This document shows positions 12,192 through 24,424 of a DNA stretch of 64,000 bases, one piece after another; position 1 is the stretch's first letter; each line of letters starts with the position of its first letter. The translations under genes were made by a program, and so were the position numbers. The notes beneath the pieces are model-generated. The model saw only the letters and a list, made by a program, of their open reading frames with translations. It was not told where the DNA came from and searched no databases. Origin of the DNA: Naganishia liquefaciens (taxonomy: Eukaryota; Basidiomycota; Tremellomycetes; Filobasidiales; Filobasidiaceae); assembly GCA_013423385.1 (NCBI GenBank), contig BLZA01000013.1:310001-374000 (forward strand), given 5' to 3'.

Positions 12192-12578
12192 TGCCGATCC
12201 CGTTCAACAATTGTAACAAATAGATGTATGACATTCATCGGTTCTTTGTCTCACAAGGATGCATCACCGCTTGTTTAATCTCTACGTGGCTTGTCTGCTC
12301 TGGGGCGGACTATGGGAACACTCTACAACTGGGTTTTACAACTGGCGCGACGGCACAGCGGTCGCGCGTGAGAACGTCATGGGTTTTGTACATGTGAATA
12401 GCCTTTTCTCAGAGCTTTACAACGGGCAGGCTATTTGTGCGGTCAATGGGGGAAATGGATTATGTTGTGATGCTGAACGGATTAACAGCTAAGAATGCTC
12501 ATCCGGGGGAGCGCGCTCTATCAGGGGTCCCCGGGGACGAGGTACTTCTTATTTAAAAGCCACTGCATCAACCGGCAA
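12192..12578. other. Convergent intergenic region
   Basis: This lies between the 3' ends of the acyltransferase (+) and PPS1 (-) genes. Only short unsupported frames are present. It likely holds both 3' untranslated regions. Confidence 0.5.
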
Positions 12579-15500
12579 TCAGCAAACGCATTCCGTCCCG
12601 GCAAAATCACTCACCAGGTCGCGGCACAAGCTGGGCCACGAGTAGCGCTGCAGAATTTCAGAGTTATCCATAAATCGGCCAAGGGATTCGATGGCTCTCG
12701 TTTCGATTTCCCAACCCAGTAACTCGTGCAGAAATTTGAGGTTGGGTTGGATAAGGACTGTACAATAATCGCAAAGCTCAGGTGAATAACGAGAAACATG
12801 TGATTATGATACGACTTACCATTGAGCCTTCTACATCGCGTCATGAGATAGGCATCCAATAGATTCTTCTGCTCATGTTTCATGAGATAGGCAACCACAA
12901 TGGAGGCGCTTCGAGAAACCCCAACTCGCTAAGATTGCAAGACCTAGGAGTCAGATCATGGCGCAAGGAGATAATGGCGAATGCTACCAACACAGTGTAT
13001 AAGAGTCTTTCCTCCGCTCTTTCCGGCCTCTTCGATGAAATCGCAGGCATGCGAAATCTTGTGTCGTAAAGGATCGTTGCCATCATCCTTTACGTCTTGT
13101 ACTTCCAGTCTGGTGAAAGGAGGTCAGAATTACTCGCTAATTTTGGATGCAGTAGCTTACACCTTGATTGCGCTATCCGCAAGACCGGATTTGATACCTT
13201 CAACCTTCATGGATAAGCCGGTCACGTTGATATAATGACCGCTGACGAGAACGCCTTCTGCGCTTAGCGTCTCGCCCACGGATACCACATGAGTGATACC
13301 AAGATCTTTCAGCATCTGGCTGTTCATCGCATGTGCACTGTGGAGGAAGCATGTCAGACTGACCCATTGACCAATTGAGCAAAATTGTTTGAGCTCACAT
13401 GTTCCCAAGGTAGACGTGAGGGAGTATTCGAGAAGGCAGACTACCGTCAAACCTCTCGTGGTCGATCCACGTTCTTGCAGACCCCGTCGACAGAACTTCT
13501 AGGTGTTGACGGTCCGTGTGCTTCTCGATACCAGCATTCTTGGAGTGCAGCCCGAAAGATTTCCACTTCGATAGAGGTGATGACGGTCGTACTGATGACT
13601 CCTGTCTCGCTGTCGTGGGTCTCGCTGCAAGTCGCCGTTCCACCATGGACAAGAAGGGAACGTCGAATTGGTATACAAAGAACGACCTGTTGCATGTCAA
13701 TTGAAGGTGGAGATATGCTTCACGAAGCGACAACCTTCGAGACACCATCAGATAGGTTAAAGCAAAAATGCTCGTTTCGGTCTGACGGTAGAAACATTAG
13801 TCTTTGTAGAGTCTTCCACGGACTATCGGACATACATAACCGTCATCACAAAATATGAGAATTCTAGCGGCCTTTTCCTTCGCTGTAGCGGGGTTGGCTA
13901 ATGAATAGATGACATCGGCTAGGGCGATCAGTCTGTTCGCCAAAACTTCCTGGGAGTTCTGCATGCATTGACGAGCTCGACACGAGGATGCAATCTCCAG
14001 ATAAATGGGTTCGTCCTCAACAGGAGGGTGCTGCGATCGGGGAGGCGCCAAAGGGTAACGACCCGACTTTTTCGGTTTCAAGCGCTTTGAAAGAACTTGC
14101 CGAAGAGTACTGGATGTATTCTCTGTAGGCATATCTGCCAGATCGTGTGACTGACATCGGAAGCTTAGTCTGATAGTCTCGATTCGGCAGGTAAGTGGGT
14201 CTTACCTCGATAACCAAATTGACGCCAAGAGGATTCCTGAGTTTGCCGGGATATCTGAAAGGATCATCCCAGCCATTGCCAAGCTAGCAGACAGCGGAGA
14301 AACGAATCAGCGTTGCATCGACAGTGCAGTTATAAGCTGAAAACCCACCCAAACATTCTCATCCAGACGACTGGCACCGGCCAGCCTGATGGATTCCTGC
14401 GCTTCTTTCAGCCATAGATCTCTGGAAGGCTGTGTTACACCCTTCTCATCGACGGCTATTAGCTCTGGATAAAGGCGTTGTATCTCGGCGAACGGCTCTG
14501 CACGGCGGAAAGGAATCAGCCATTCTCTTCTGGTCTGACTGAAGAAAACAGTCACGTACCTTTGATGACAATGACGTTGTACATGACCGGTCTTTGCGAC
14601 ATGTGCTCGATTTGCCATCGTTCTCTTTCTCGAAGCTGTAACAGCAGATCATCTCTGCAGCAAACTTGTCCCTCGAGCTCGTCAGGAAGGTCTTGGAGCA
14701 TAGGCTCAAGATTGATATCACTAGTAGAAGCGTGAGAAGCTCCAGCAGGCGGCATATCCGTTGCTTCAAAGTCGTCACTCGCTCGACTGCATGGGCACTT
14801 AGGAGCTGCCGATCTGTTTGAGTAGAAAGAAACCATCCGCTCCTCGTAAAGACTTGCTTGGGCTCGCGCGATGCTACGAATTTCGGCAGCCTTCAGCATT
14901 CGCCTGATGCCTGACACACATAAATCACTGACCTGAAAGCGGTGCGAAGGAGCGGGTCTCGCAGATTCGTGGCCTGTTCATCCGAGAGGCCTTCTTCAGA
15001 ATATAAAAGCAAATCCGAGATTGTTCCATATTTGACTTCCTGTATCCTGAGATTCCTCAAAGATACCTCTCCACCCAGGTCAGGCTTCTTGAAAACCCCA
15101 GTGGCAGCGTCGACATCCAGATTAAGTATATCGTCTGTCTTGATGGCATTAATCAGGAGACTCCGAGCGTCCCAAGACGGAGCGACACCCTCTGCAGCAC
15201 CGTAATCCCGCTCTCGCTCTGCATCTTTTATTGTAGCAGGTGATTCGACCTGTTCCCCTTGAGCTTCTTCAGAACCGGACAGTAAGGCATGGTCAGAATT
15301 GGTGCGGAGAAGTAAATCAGGACGACCTTGAATAGCGACATTTGAGGACGGCGACGGCGAATCAGATCGAACTCTGCCGTGGGCCGAAGCCGTGCGCAAG
15401 AGAGAGTTCTCTTCCATAGGATGAGCTGACAACGGGGCTTGAGGTGTTGGAGGAGGTGTACCATGCGGAGTACCAGTCTCCGCTGGGGAAGAAAGTGCGT

Positions 15501-17740
15501 TGTAAACGTGATTCGGAATCTCGAGCTCCACGTCCATCTCCAGACCCATATCGATATCATCATGGCCTTCTTGCTGTGACGACATTTCGATTATCGTCTG
15601 CTGCCCTGTTACTTTGCTCTTTTGCGAAGTGTCGATGCCTAGTGATGTTCGGGCGCAAGTAGGATGCATTGCCACTTTGATCGGTTGTCCCGGAGCATTG
15701 CCTTCGTCATCATCGACAGTACATCCATCATTAGTATCCACCGAGGTGGTGCTACCATTACCAGACGGATGGTATGCATGGTCCCAGTAGTCGGTTCCAA
15801 CTGTTGCAAGACTCTGCGGCGAACTGCCGAAAGAGTAAAGGGAGGGATCGGAGGTGTCGGTACTGGCCCATGTCGAGGCACTCATGCTCGAGAGGAAAGT
15901 GGATATGGAAGCGGCTCTGTCTCGAATTGCGTGATGCCCCTCGGAAGTGTGAACTGCAATGGGTTGCGTGACAGAGCCCGCAGAAGGCTGATCCGGAGTC
16001 GACACTGAAGAATGGCGGCCATGTCGATTTGTGCTCTCATTGGATTCTGCAACATCATCATAAGTCGCCTTTGCCAACCTTGGGGCTTTCAGTAGACTAA
16101 GACCTCGATAGCGGGGGGGATTGAGAGGGGGGTTTCTATCCGAAGAAAAGGCAGTCAGCGATTCGCCATCTGTGCAGTTGCATATCCATTTTACCCGAAG
16201 AATTGCTCAAGGGGTCCATCGGCGCCCAGAGGACCATCGCCAATCCCGTGCATCCACGGAAACAGGACCGACGTCGGAGTATCCAGTTGATGATACTCGA
16301 GCAATACCTCGACAGCCTGTGAGAATTCAATATCAAGTAATATAGAAATGTGAACTAAGGATCAGTATTCGATGGCAAAAGACAACGATCAAACTTGACA
16401 TACGTCTTTGACTGAGATGACTTTGACACCCGGTACGATCTCGTCCAATTCGGCCGCCCAATCTGGCATGCCCGATATTCTGTCTGTCTCGGATCCCCCT
16501 TGCCCCCCGAGAGTACAGCTGTCAAGATTCATAGTGGTGGGGCTATCGATACTCTTTGCTTGCGCGATGATGTCACCGCTCGAGTCCGCTTCAATAGGTA
16601 TTGTCGTCGAGCTGGTCGAATTCCGTTTTTCGTACGACTGCATACTGGCCCCTTTCGGGAATGTGGGCATTTCGGTTTTGCCGATAGGACGCGAAGAATC
16701 TGCAGAATGCTGGGCGTCCGATTCATCGTTGCCAGTATCCTTTTTGTCCTCGTATGTTTGGCAGTTTGCAGGTATCTTGGCGGAATGATCATCGTTGGAG
16801 CCGCGAGTACCTTTGGCGGATCCTCGCTTCCTGCCCATACAGGGAATTCTCCTGACCTGTCTGTCTTCATCCGTCTCGGCCCCTGTGAGAGACGAATCTC
16901 TTCTCGTCGAGATTGGGAAATACCCCAAATCTCCGTCGTCCCTCGACCCGCCATTGGAATCCTCTTCGATGGACACGTCACTAAGCTCTGCGGCTTGGTT
17001 CGAGCGCTTTCGTCCGATACGACTAGTTGTTGGGCGATCCTGGGATAGCATCATGCTAAAGCGTTCGGAAAAGGAGTTTCGAATAGGCCGATAAAGGGGG
17101 AATGCCATGTTCTGGTACTCGATACGGTCGTCGTCCTCCAGATGCAGGATCTACAAAACCATCCAAGTCTTTGTGTAAGAGGGTATGCTCGTCAGTAGAC
17201 TTCTAAAAAGCTATTGTGCTGGACCAGCAAGCACTGTTGACTCACAAGGTCGAGGAGCGCGTGAAAATGCCGGCCGATAGGAGAATGCTCTTTCTCTGTA
17301 AGTCAAAGTAGCAATACGTCGAGTAATGGGCGCGACGGCCAGAAGCGGAAGCTCGAGATGGCTGCGGCCGGGCGAGTCGACGCTCGAGTGAGAGCGGTGC
17401 CGAGTCACGGCTGATGTGGGAGACACGACGTCGTCTTGTAGCAGATATCCACAAACGCAGCTGTCCGCCCGCAGATTGGGGTCAAAGGACCCTAGGCTTC
17501 TTAGTTTATTAGCTAGCTCGAAATTGTATGTTCGCAGCGCGGCAGGGATATTCCAGCACGCATATCACGTTTCAGCACGACTGTAGACGTGACTGTAGTG
17601 TTGAAGACTACATGTTGCGTGCTTCGTGCCGGAGGCGCTGCTGGATCCGGCAGCTGATCCGGCCACCGAGCAGTATGCCCATACCCAGAATTGCGGGGAG
17701 GCTCTAGATAACGAGGCTCGGACACTCGTGTGCCTGCCAT
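12579..17740 (-). CDS. PPS1: Dual-specificity protein phosphatase, Pps1 family
   Basis: A cysteine phosphatase acting on phospho-Tyr and phospho-Ser/Thr; the yeast relative Pps1 affects S-phase progression. The active-site loop HC|RVGVSRSAS is coded around 12900-12997 and is interrupted by an intron directly after the Cys. The flanking sequence YLGNIAHAMNSQMLKDLGI and CDFIEEAGK is typical of the family, and a second, inactive-looking phosphatase-like segment (ILIFCDDGYTETSIFALTYL) spans the intron 13782-13835. Firm exons on the minus strand are 16404-17150, 16195-16316, 14933-16135, 14560-14873, 14349-14497, 14206-14283, 13836-14150, 13399-13781, 13161-13337, 12992-13109, 12820-12928 and 12579-12757. 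Upstream, 17246 to about 17295 codes EKEHSPIGRHFHALLDL, and the start is ATG 17738-17740 (MAGTRVSEPRYLEPP). One junction near 17295-17400 could not be resolved. The long Ser/Asp-rich middle is probably disordered. Confidence 0.88.
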
Positions 17741-20212
17741 CCCCAGGCTCACCCCAGCTTTACCCCAGACTTTTGGAGGTACAGCCGCTTGGTTTCCTGC
17801 TAAGCGCGAAGCGCAAGATATGATAACGAGAAGGGCGGATACATCTCCGACATACTCGTCATCCCGCTTTATCTAATTCGCTTCATGAGCCTCCTCGATT
17901 GAACTGGAGAATTGACAGGGGAATTGCTACGGCCAAGGGCCAAGGACCAAGAAATTATGTATGACTAGCGGATGCGCTGTCGATTCCATGTATCGTCCAG
18001 CTGCATTGCCACATATCAACACGTACTGCTCATTGCGCCACCGCTAACCATTTCAGTACCGGTGTGCAATCTCGCGACTTTGTGCGGTGTTTGTCGTACT
18101 CGTTTTGTCAAAGCGTTTATCATGCCGGACAGTAGTCTGTAGCTCTGTAAACATCTTCATCAAGAATAGCATAGTATCATATTAGGCGAGCTATTAGGCG
18201 CCTTGGGCTATACTGCGGGTTATATTAGTCGCATTTTCATGGATGACATCGCTATGACATCCAGCAATCTGGACAGCTTCCCCAATTATTTTACCTTATC
18301 GGACTCAGACAGCCCATCTGCTAACCCATCCACGGAGTTTTCCCATATATCATCTGGTCTTCGCTGCCGTGATTCTCTTTTGGGTCTTCGATCTCTCAGC
18401 CGGCTCTGACGTCTGGTAACAAGTGGGTATGAGCTTTATTGACCAGCTTGTGGTATGTGGACCTTCTCAAAAAGAGAGGAATACTTTTTGCAGGGCATAC
18501 ACTACCCAGATGTACTGATGTGAGCACAATTGCAGGCTGACAGATAAACTTTCAGGTACCACAGTCCAAAGCTGATTGAAAGCAAGCATCAAAAGACAAC
18601 CAGCCCCAGGCCTCATCAGCTTCCTCGTTTGCTGAGATCCTGGTGTGTATGAGGAATGAAGAGAGTGGATCCGTAGACGGTCCGCCAGATTGGCATGCAG
18701 CTCATTGCATTGCGCGGTACCTTGCTTGCGGTGCCGATAGTTTTCCCTGTCGGCGACAGATCCCAGCTGCAAACCGTGCAAATATACTCCCTTCTCGGTG
18801 TATAATGGCTGTTCTGTGACGTCTGGAAAGTTCCGTGAATCATTCCGGATGAGTTTGTTGGTTTTGGTCTACAGAAGTTCTAAAAGTCCTCCGAGATGTT
18901 CTGCTATGGCGCACGAGCTGACACAGGCCAGCATTCAGCCGAGAGGCGGGGTAGGACGGATGACGAGGAAGGTACATCAACGTAGCTTTCAGAAGTCGAC
19001 CGATACAGAGTTGATCAGGATAGGTACCAGCGCAAATTGATGCACAACTGGATAGATGTCTTCACAAAGTAGACATTATTCACTGTACCATCAGGCAGAC
19101 ACATGTGTACTCAGCAGGTCCCACAAGTTGAGGAATCCAGGCGTTTTAGCACAGAGTCGCGACAGCCCTGTTACTCCCTGGATGACTCGCTACAGACATA
19201 TGTTGGCAGAATGCATATGGTGAGAACTCGAAAGCTTGAACGCAGACATGGTTTCCTGCGATTTCCTGCCATCTGGTGTAGATCAGACAGATGGTCATCA
19301 GAAGCAGACGTAGGGCCTCAGAATCCTCACGACATCGTACCTGACATCATTGCCTTGATATCGTAACGAACACACTGAACTACAGACAAATCCTGGTGAC
19401 CACCGACCGCTACACCGGCCTTCCGCTGTGCTGCATTTTAAATGGGACTCCGTACTTTCTGTGGGGAAGGCTATTCTTTTTCACGGCGATCACCGACATG
19501 CTTGTCGGCCGATGCGGACCTTTTTTGCTGATATCTCTGTCGTCTCCTTCGCTGAAAAGCGGACGGAGCTAGAAGTGTACCAGCCGAGCCTGACATTGAA
19601 GAGTTCAAGAAATGCTTGGAGGAGCCTCAAGCGCCAAGGAGCCACTAAACGCCAAACGCTGCCCAGTGACGTCGAAGGTAGCTGGCAGCCCTCAAGGTGA
19701 AGCTGTCAAAAGTCAAAGCGTTCGACCGAGAATGAAATTGAATCAGCCTCACCGCTGATTGCTCCGCCAGATCTTGTCGTCGCTCGTCATCTTGATCTTC
19801 AGAATGTTGACCAAGTTAGCCTGATGACAAGTCGAGTTGATCGACTCCTTCGCGGTTACTCGAGCTCGAAAGTGAATATCGGGCAGGCAGCCTCGTTCAC
19901 TCGGAGATGACCCGAGTATTCGGCGATGAGCGTCTCGATCGCTCACGCGTTTGACTTGGACTCGTCAACTTTGCAGAGCGCTGTCCTGTAACGAGGATGC
20001 CATCAGAGTCACCATACACGAAGCCAAGTCATCGGCATCATTTTCCTGGAAACTTTGACTCTTCACGGCGACGTTGACTCGGGAGCCTCAGCTATCAAAC
20101 GGTATTAAAGTCCGTGTGACGGAGAAGATACACTCAACACCTCCATTCGCTTAAAGTAGTCCCCTCGAAGGTCAATCTTGCAAGAGCGACCGTGCATACG
20201 ACCGAGCCCGCC
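17741..20212. other. 2.5-kb stretch without a recognisable gene
   Basis: This is the longest gap in the window, between the divergent PPS1 (-) and acetyltransferase (+) genes. Open frames on both strands are short (under about 105 codons) and their translations look like random sequence. I see no tRNA B-box, no terminal repeats and no transposase motif. Small features include a duplicated TTAGGCG at 18183-18198. It may hold long promoters, a non-coding transcript or a decayed gene, none of which I can show. Confidence 0.5.
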
Positions 20213-21240
20213 ATGTCTTCCTTCGCATTCCGCAACGATTACCATCCGCCAAAGGCTACAGGCGAGAAGCCGCCCCTTCATGCTGAAACACCACCGGAAT
20301 TATACGACCATAACTTTAACGGAGGACCTGTTCCGATACTCGCTTCGTCCAAAGTCACGATGGTCCCATTCATTCCAGCCTGGCATGCTCCTCATTACGC
20401 TCACCATCTGCAAGGCGACGAAGAGCTGGTGAAATGGATGCCTTACGACCCTAATCCTGCCCATGGATACGAGGCGGTATTAGAATGCTATGAGAAATAC
20501 ATTCGATCCGTACCGGTAGGTCACAACGTTGTCCGCCCGTCGTTGCGTCGCTGAATCGTTCGCTTGGCCATAGGGCAGTGTGCTCTTTGCGATATTCGAC
20601 ACTTCAGGAAAAACCGCTGTCGAACCAGTCATTCCAGGAAGACTCCCCCTACCAAAATGGCACCCCCCACTCAACTCGTTCGCCGGTGTCATGGCACTGC
20701 TCAACACGGACAGAGATCATCTTTCAACGGAAATCGGTGAGCACAAAATTTCTTGTAAACGGGTCATCGCTGAGCCGTGTACTGCTCGTAGGGCATATCG
20801 TGATTTTGCGACACGCACAGCGGACGCATGTCAGCTCCCATGCTGTTGGATTGCTCTTACATTATGCCTTGGATCACCCGTATCTCCAGGTCCCAACCGC
20901 ATCCGACTCTAATGGCAAAGATGAAGTCGGGAATGTTCAAGCACTCCGGGCGCCATTCGCTCCGGCCGGAAACCCTACAAGAGGTCTGGGATTGCGGCGA
21001 TGTCAATGGCAATGTCATCACCTCAACAATCCGTCCTCCCGTGCTGCGAAGAGAATGGGTTTTCAAGCCGAAGGTCTCATCCGCATGCAGAGAATCGTTG
21101 TGTCTGGAAACGAGGAAGGCAGGCAGAATGACGGCGGCTTTACCGGATCGAGGACAAGTTGGATGGGATCCGTAACGTGGAAGGACTGGGAGGAGCACGT
21201 TCGAGACCTTGTTGACAAGCAGATGAAGCGGGAGGTGTGA
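20213..21240 (+). CDS. GNAT-family N-acetyltransferase
   Basis: A GCN5-related acetyltransferase of the fungal RimJ/RimL-like group; the substrate is unknown. Exons are 20213-20515, 20574-20736 and 20792 onward. The strand containing GSVLFAIFDT and the acceptor-binding segment GLGLRRCQWQCHHLNNPS, followed by SRAAKRMGFQAEGLIRMQRI, matches the conserved C-terminal half of these enzymes (the N-SRAA-R-GF pattern near the acetyl-CoA pyrophosphate). A possible fourth intron at 20880-20981 (GTATCT to ACAAG) is 102 nt long, free of stops and phase-neutral, so the protein is either with or without 34 extra residues. The shorter form agrees better with family spacing. The start ATG 20213 (MSSFAFRNDY) is the only ATG near the first exon's 5' end. 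Confidence 0.8.
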
Positions 21241-21462
21241 TTCACATAGAGCTCGAGATGCAAAAGACATAAAGAATTAGTCCTGTCTGAGTGCATCGGG
21301 TCCAGATATATCATTATCGAATCATTGCCGTTTGTTGGCGTGCAAGAGGTAAACTTGCTGCTATCTTGTACATTGGTGAAACTTAAAGAAAAGGCGAAAT
21401 CAAAATCTGGTCAAGCGACCATGCCGATATACATGCTCCTCCCAGGCACCCAATTCGCCTGT

Positions 21463-24171
21463 TCAATTCCGGCCAGGTGGCGATACTGCAGGAGCGCCAT
21501 TCCCCTTTACTGCTGAACTCAGCAACGCCGGCAGCCGTCGAGGTGTAGTGCCCAAAGCAGGTGCCCGTCTTGGCGTCATCACTGCCTGGCGACGAGGCGT
21601 CATCAAAACAGATGCCATGTGACTGGTATTGGCTCCCGCGCGCACGCTGATAGTTGATTGTACCGTCGGAAGGGCACTGGCAGCGGATAGAGTCTCTTCC
21701 GATTGGTGGGTCGCTTCGGCAGCCGCCAAAGCCCTTAACAAGTCCATTGGGTCCCGACGTGGCCGAGTCGGCGGCACTGCTCCCGCTGAAATTGATGCAA
21801 ACGCATCCACTTGGGCCGTCGAGTCTTTATAGAGCAACGCATTTTGCGTGGTGAGGTCGATCTGGTCCTGATTGCGCAAATCCTGCGTGAAGGCAGAAAA
21901 TATACCGTCAAGGAATCTAGTGGCCTGTGCCGAGAAATGCATTGCCGCATAGGTATTTTGGTGAATGAGATCGATCTGAGGTCGCCGGATAATTAGTCCT
22001 GGCGAAAAGACTATTGCCTGAAGGATATGGATCTCACCTTCATCTCGATATCTTCAGCATCGATTTCCAACAGATCCGTTTCATCTTCCAAGACCTCGTG
22101 CACCAGAGCTGACCACTCGTGAAGCTGCGGTATTCTACTCGGTAGTTCCTCCGGTAACTCGTATGTCGGACGCTCCTGCTCGAGCTCCTGTGTGCGCTCT
22201 TGCCAGCGCGTCAACCATACATTTCGACGTGCATTTGCGGCATTGATTATGCCCGACCACTGCGCACTTTCGGCCTTTTGTCTATTCGTGGTCATCAGCT
22301 TTGACAGATCGCACAAGTCCTTCATAGAGATTTACCTGTTAATGAAATCCGTGGTTGTCGCCTGGTATTCGCGATTCGCCACATTCCTCGGATGCGCACG
22401 CAATGCACCAGGCAGCTCCTTCAGCTCTCCCTATTATCATTGATGAGCGCCCTGGTTCGCAGATTCCCTCTTGACAACTTACCGGCAATGGGAATATATT
22501 GGTATCGATTTCTCCCCTCGCAAGCTGGGACGTCACCGAGTCCATGATGGCCTTGACGATTTCATCCCCCTCTAGCGTCCGTTTATTGCTTTCCTTCCCC
22601 TTGCCCTTGGACTTTGACCTGCTCGTCCTGCCCGACTTTTCACCACCCCCGCTCTGCTCTGGCGTTTCTCCCTCCAACGCAGCCTTCTTCAATCCCCACA
22701 AGAGAAGATGCCGTACACGGACGGGCTCCGGAAATGACGATCCGATATGCTTGTACCATTTTTCGCTCGGTACTGCGGGATGGGGTACACCTTGACGAGA
22801 TGGCGATTCAGCACTTGGCGGGTCGCGCATCAACATATCTGCGAGTCACCGAGACGGATGGACCGAGCGTCAAGTTGGGCAAAAAGTGGACGGAAGGGGA
22901 GGACAGAAGAAGGAATGGTTGAAACTTACTGATATCGCCTCTCCCCAAGTTCTCGCTCATTCTGGAGCCCCTGCTTCCCGCACTGCTGCGTCTCCTTGAG
23001 GCTCTTTCGCGCATTTCTTGATTCCGGCGTATCATGGGTGTGTCTTCGATAGGAAGTGGTATCAGACTTTCCACAGAGGGATCCACTCCGGCTGCATCCG
23101 CCGTTCCCGGCGCCACTGTGTACCTCTTCGACCGTCTGGTGGGTGTCTGGTATGAGGTCGAAGGTAATGTAGCAGCGGCCGGTCTTGGCGGAGTAATAGG
23201 TTTTGGCGCGGACGCGAGTGCTTCCTCTGGCTCGCCGAAATCCAATAAATCCAGTAGCTGCGATTCCGTCTGAATACATCGCGATCAGCTCAAGGAAGCC
23301 CTTTCAGAAGGGGTTCGAGCTCCACTCACCTGATTGACGGCATTCTTAACTGGCGTCGGATCACCCTGGACAAGCATATCCTTCCAGCGTCCCCTCTCAT
23401 TGCCCAACTCGGCCTGCAACGATGTCCCGAGACCATCTAGCCCGTCTGCATCTCCCGGCTCTGATTGAATCTTCCCCACCTTCCCCTTTGACTGTCGCAG
23501 AACCTTGCTCTTGGAAACAGCTGTCGCGGACGGTAGCATCCTTGCCGGCTGCTGATTTGTCGTCGAGGAAGACGCTATCGTGGGGGAGGGGGACTTGTCG
23601 AGTCGCTTGAGCATCGCTTCGGCGGAAGAGCGACGACGTGCAGGCCGGCGTTCCGAAGGAGGAGGTGGAGGTGGCGGTGCTGGTGGTTGGGTTACTGTAC
23701 CATTCTCTATTGGTTCTCCGTTGACCGCTCTGAACGGAGCTGACGCCATTACTGTCGGTTTGAATGCGGCTGGACGGAAGAGAAATGCCGAATGAGTGGA
23801 TGATTGTGGTAAGAAACGGCGTCTATAACTTACGAGCCTTGGCTTTTCTTGTTGGCGCCTTGAGTACCTGTGGGCCGAACGTGGTTAGCACTTTGCGGAA
23901 AGCGCATAGAGATCACTCTGGAACTCGGCAACCACACACTTACATTCAGACCCGATGTTGTTTTCTGCTTCTTCTTGACCGGCTCTCCAATCTCGTTTTC
24001 TACCGCCGATGCTCCAGCTTCTGTTGTGATCCCATTGGCCTCCCCTGTCGCGTTCGGTATCGGGGCTGCTCCAGTCGAAGAAGATGATGCCACATCAGGC
24101 ATGGTCGATGTTACGCTACCACCGTTTGCCGCGTTCTCGCCCGACAGGCGAGTCGATCGTCTGCGATCCAT
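21463..24171 (-). CDS. DSN1: Kinetochore protein Dsn1/Mis13 (MIS12 complex)
   Basis: Subunit of the MIS12 complex that links centromeric chromatin to the NDC80 microtubule-binding complex. Eight exons on the minus strand (23944-24171, 23834-23867, 23330-23769, 22930-23269, 22483-22838, 22336-22418, 22038-22281, 21463-21975) give 745 residues, all in phase. The family signature is RRSSAGSRGSRMSENLGRGD, followed by VPSEKWYKHIGSSFPEPVRV and RHLLLWGLKKAALEGE. The N-terminus is basic (MDRRRSTRLSGENAANG), contains a Pro run and an RRRSS site that could be an Aurora B target, and has a nuclear-signal-like KKKQK. Helical coiled segments follow (WQERTQELEQERPTYEL). An upstream in-frame ATG at 24303 exists, but the MDRRRSTRL start is more typical. 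The second exon is only 34 nt. Confidence 0.9.
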
Positions 24172-24424
24172 CGAAAGACTGCAGTGCGTCGAGGAGGCTA
24201 ATGAAGAGAGAATGCAGCAGTCGGGTCGCGATTGATAGAAGAAGAGCGACGACGGTGCGGTTTGTTTACATCCCTCGCCGACCGTGATCTGCCTGGCGGG
24301 CATCGATTGTCACATAAGGACGAGCGTGACGGGGGGCACCTCGTCCTCGCGATAGCGCATACAATAAACTGCGCTTTGCTTTGGTGCTGGGATGCGCTCG
24401 TCCAGCTTGCTATGGATATACAAC

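Noticed and set aside
12259-12492. Plus-strand frame after the acyltransferase gene
   Set aside because: It has a few hydrophobic residues but no family match, and it lies in the convergent 3' region.
13447-13695. Alternative frame in PPS1 reading LLVHGGTATCSETHD
   Set aside because: It looks protein-like, but the other frame is continuous over 13399-13781 and joins both neighbouring exons in phase.
17741-20212. A transposable element or tRNA gene in the large gap
   Set aside because: I saw no terminal repeats, transposase-like or reverse-transcriptase-like motif, and no B-box or cloverleaf pattern.
21063-21314. Minus-strand frame opposite the acetyltransferase end
   Set aside because: It is a shadow of the coding strand without a start or domain.
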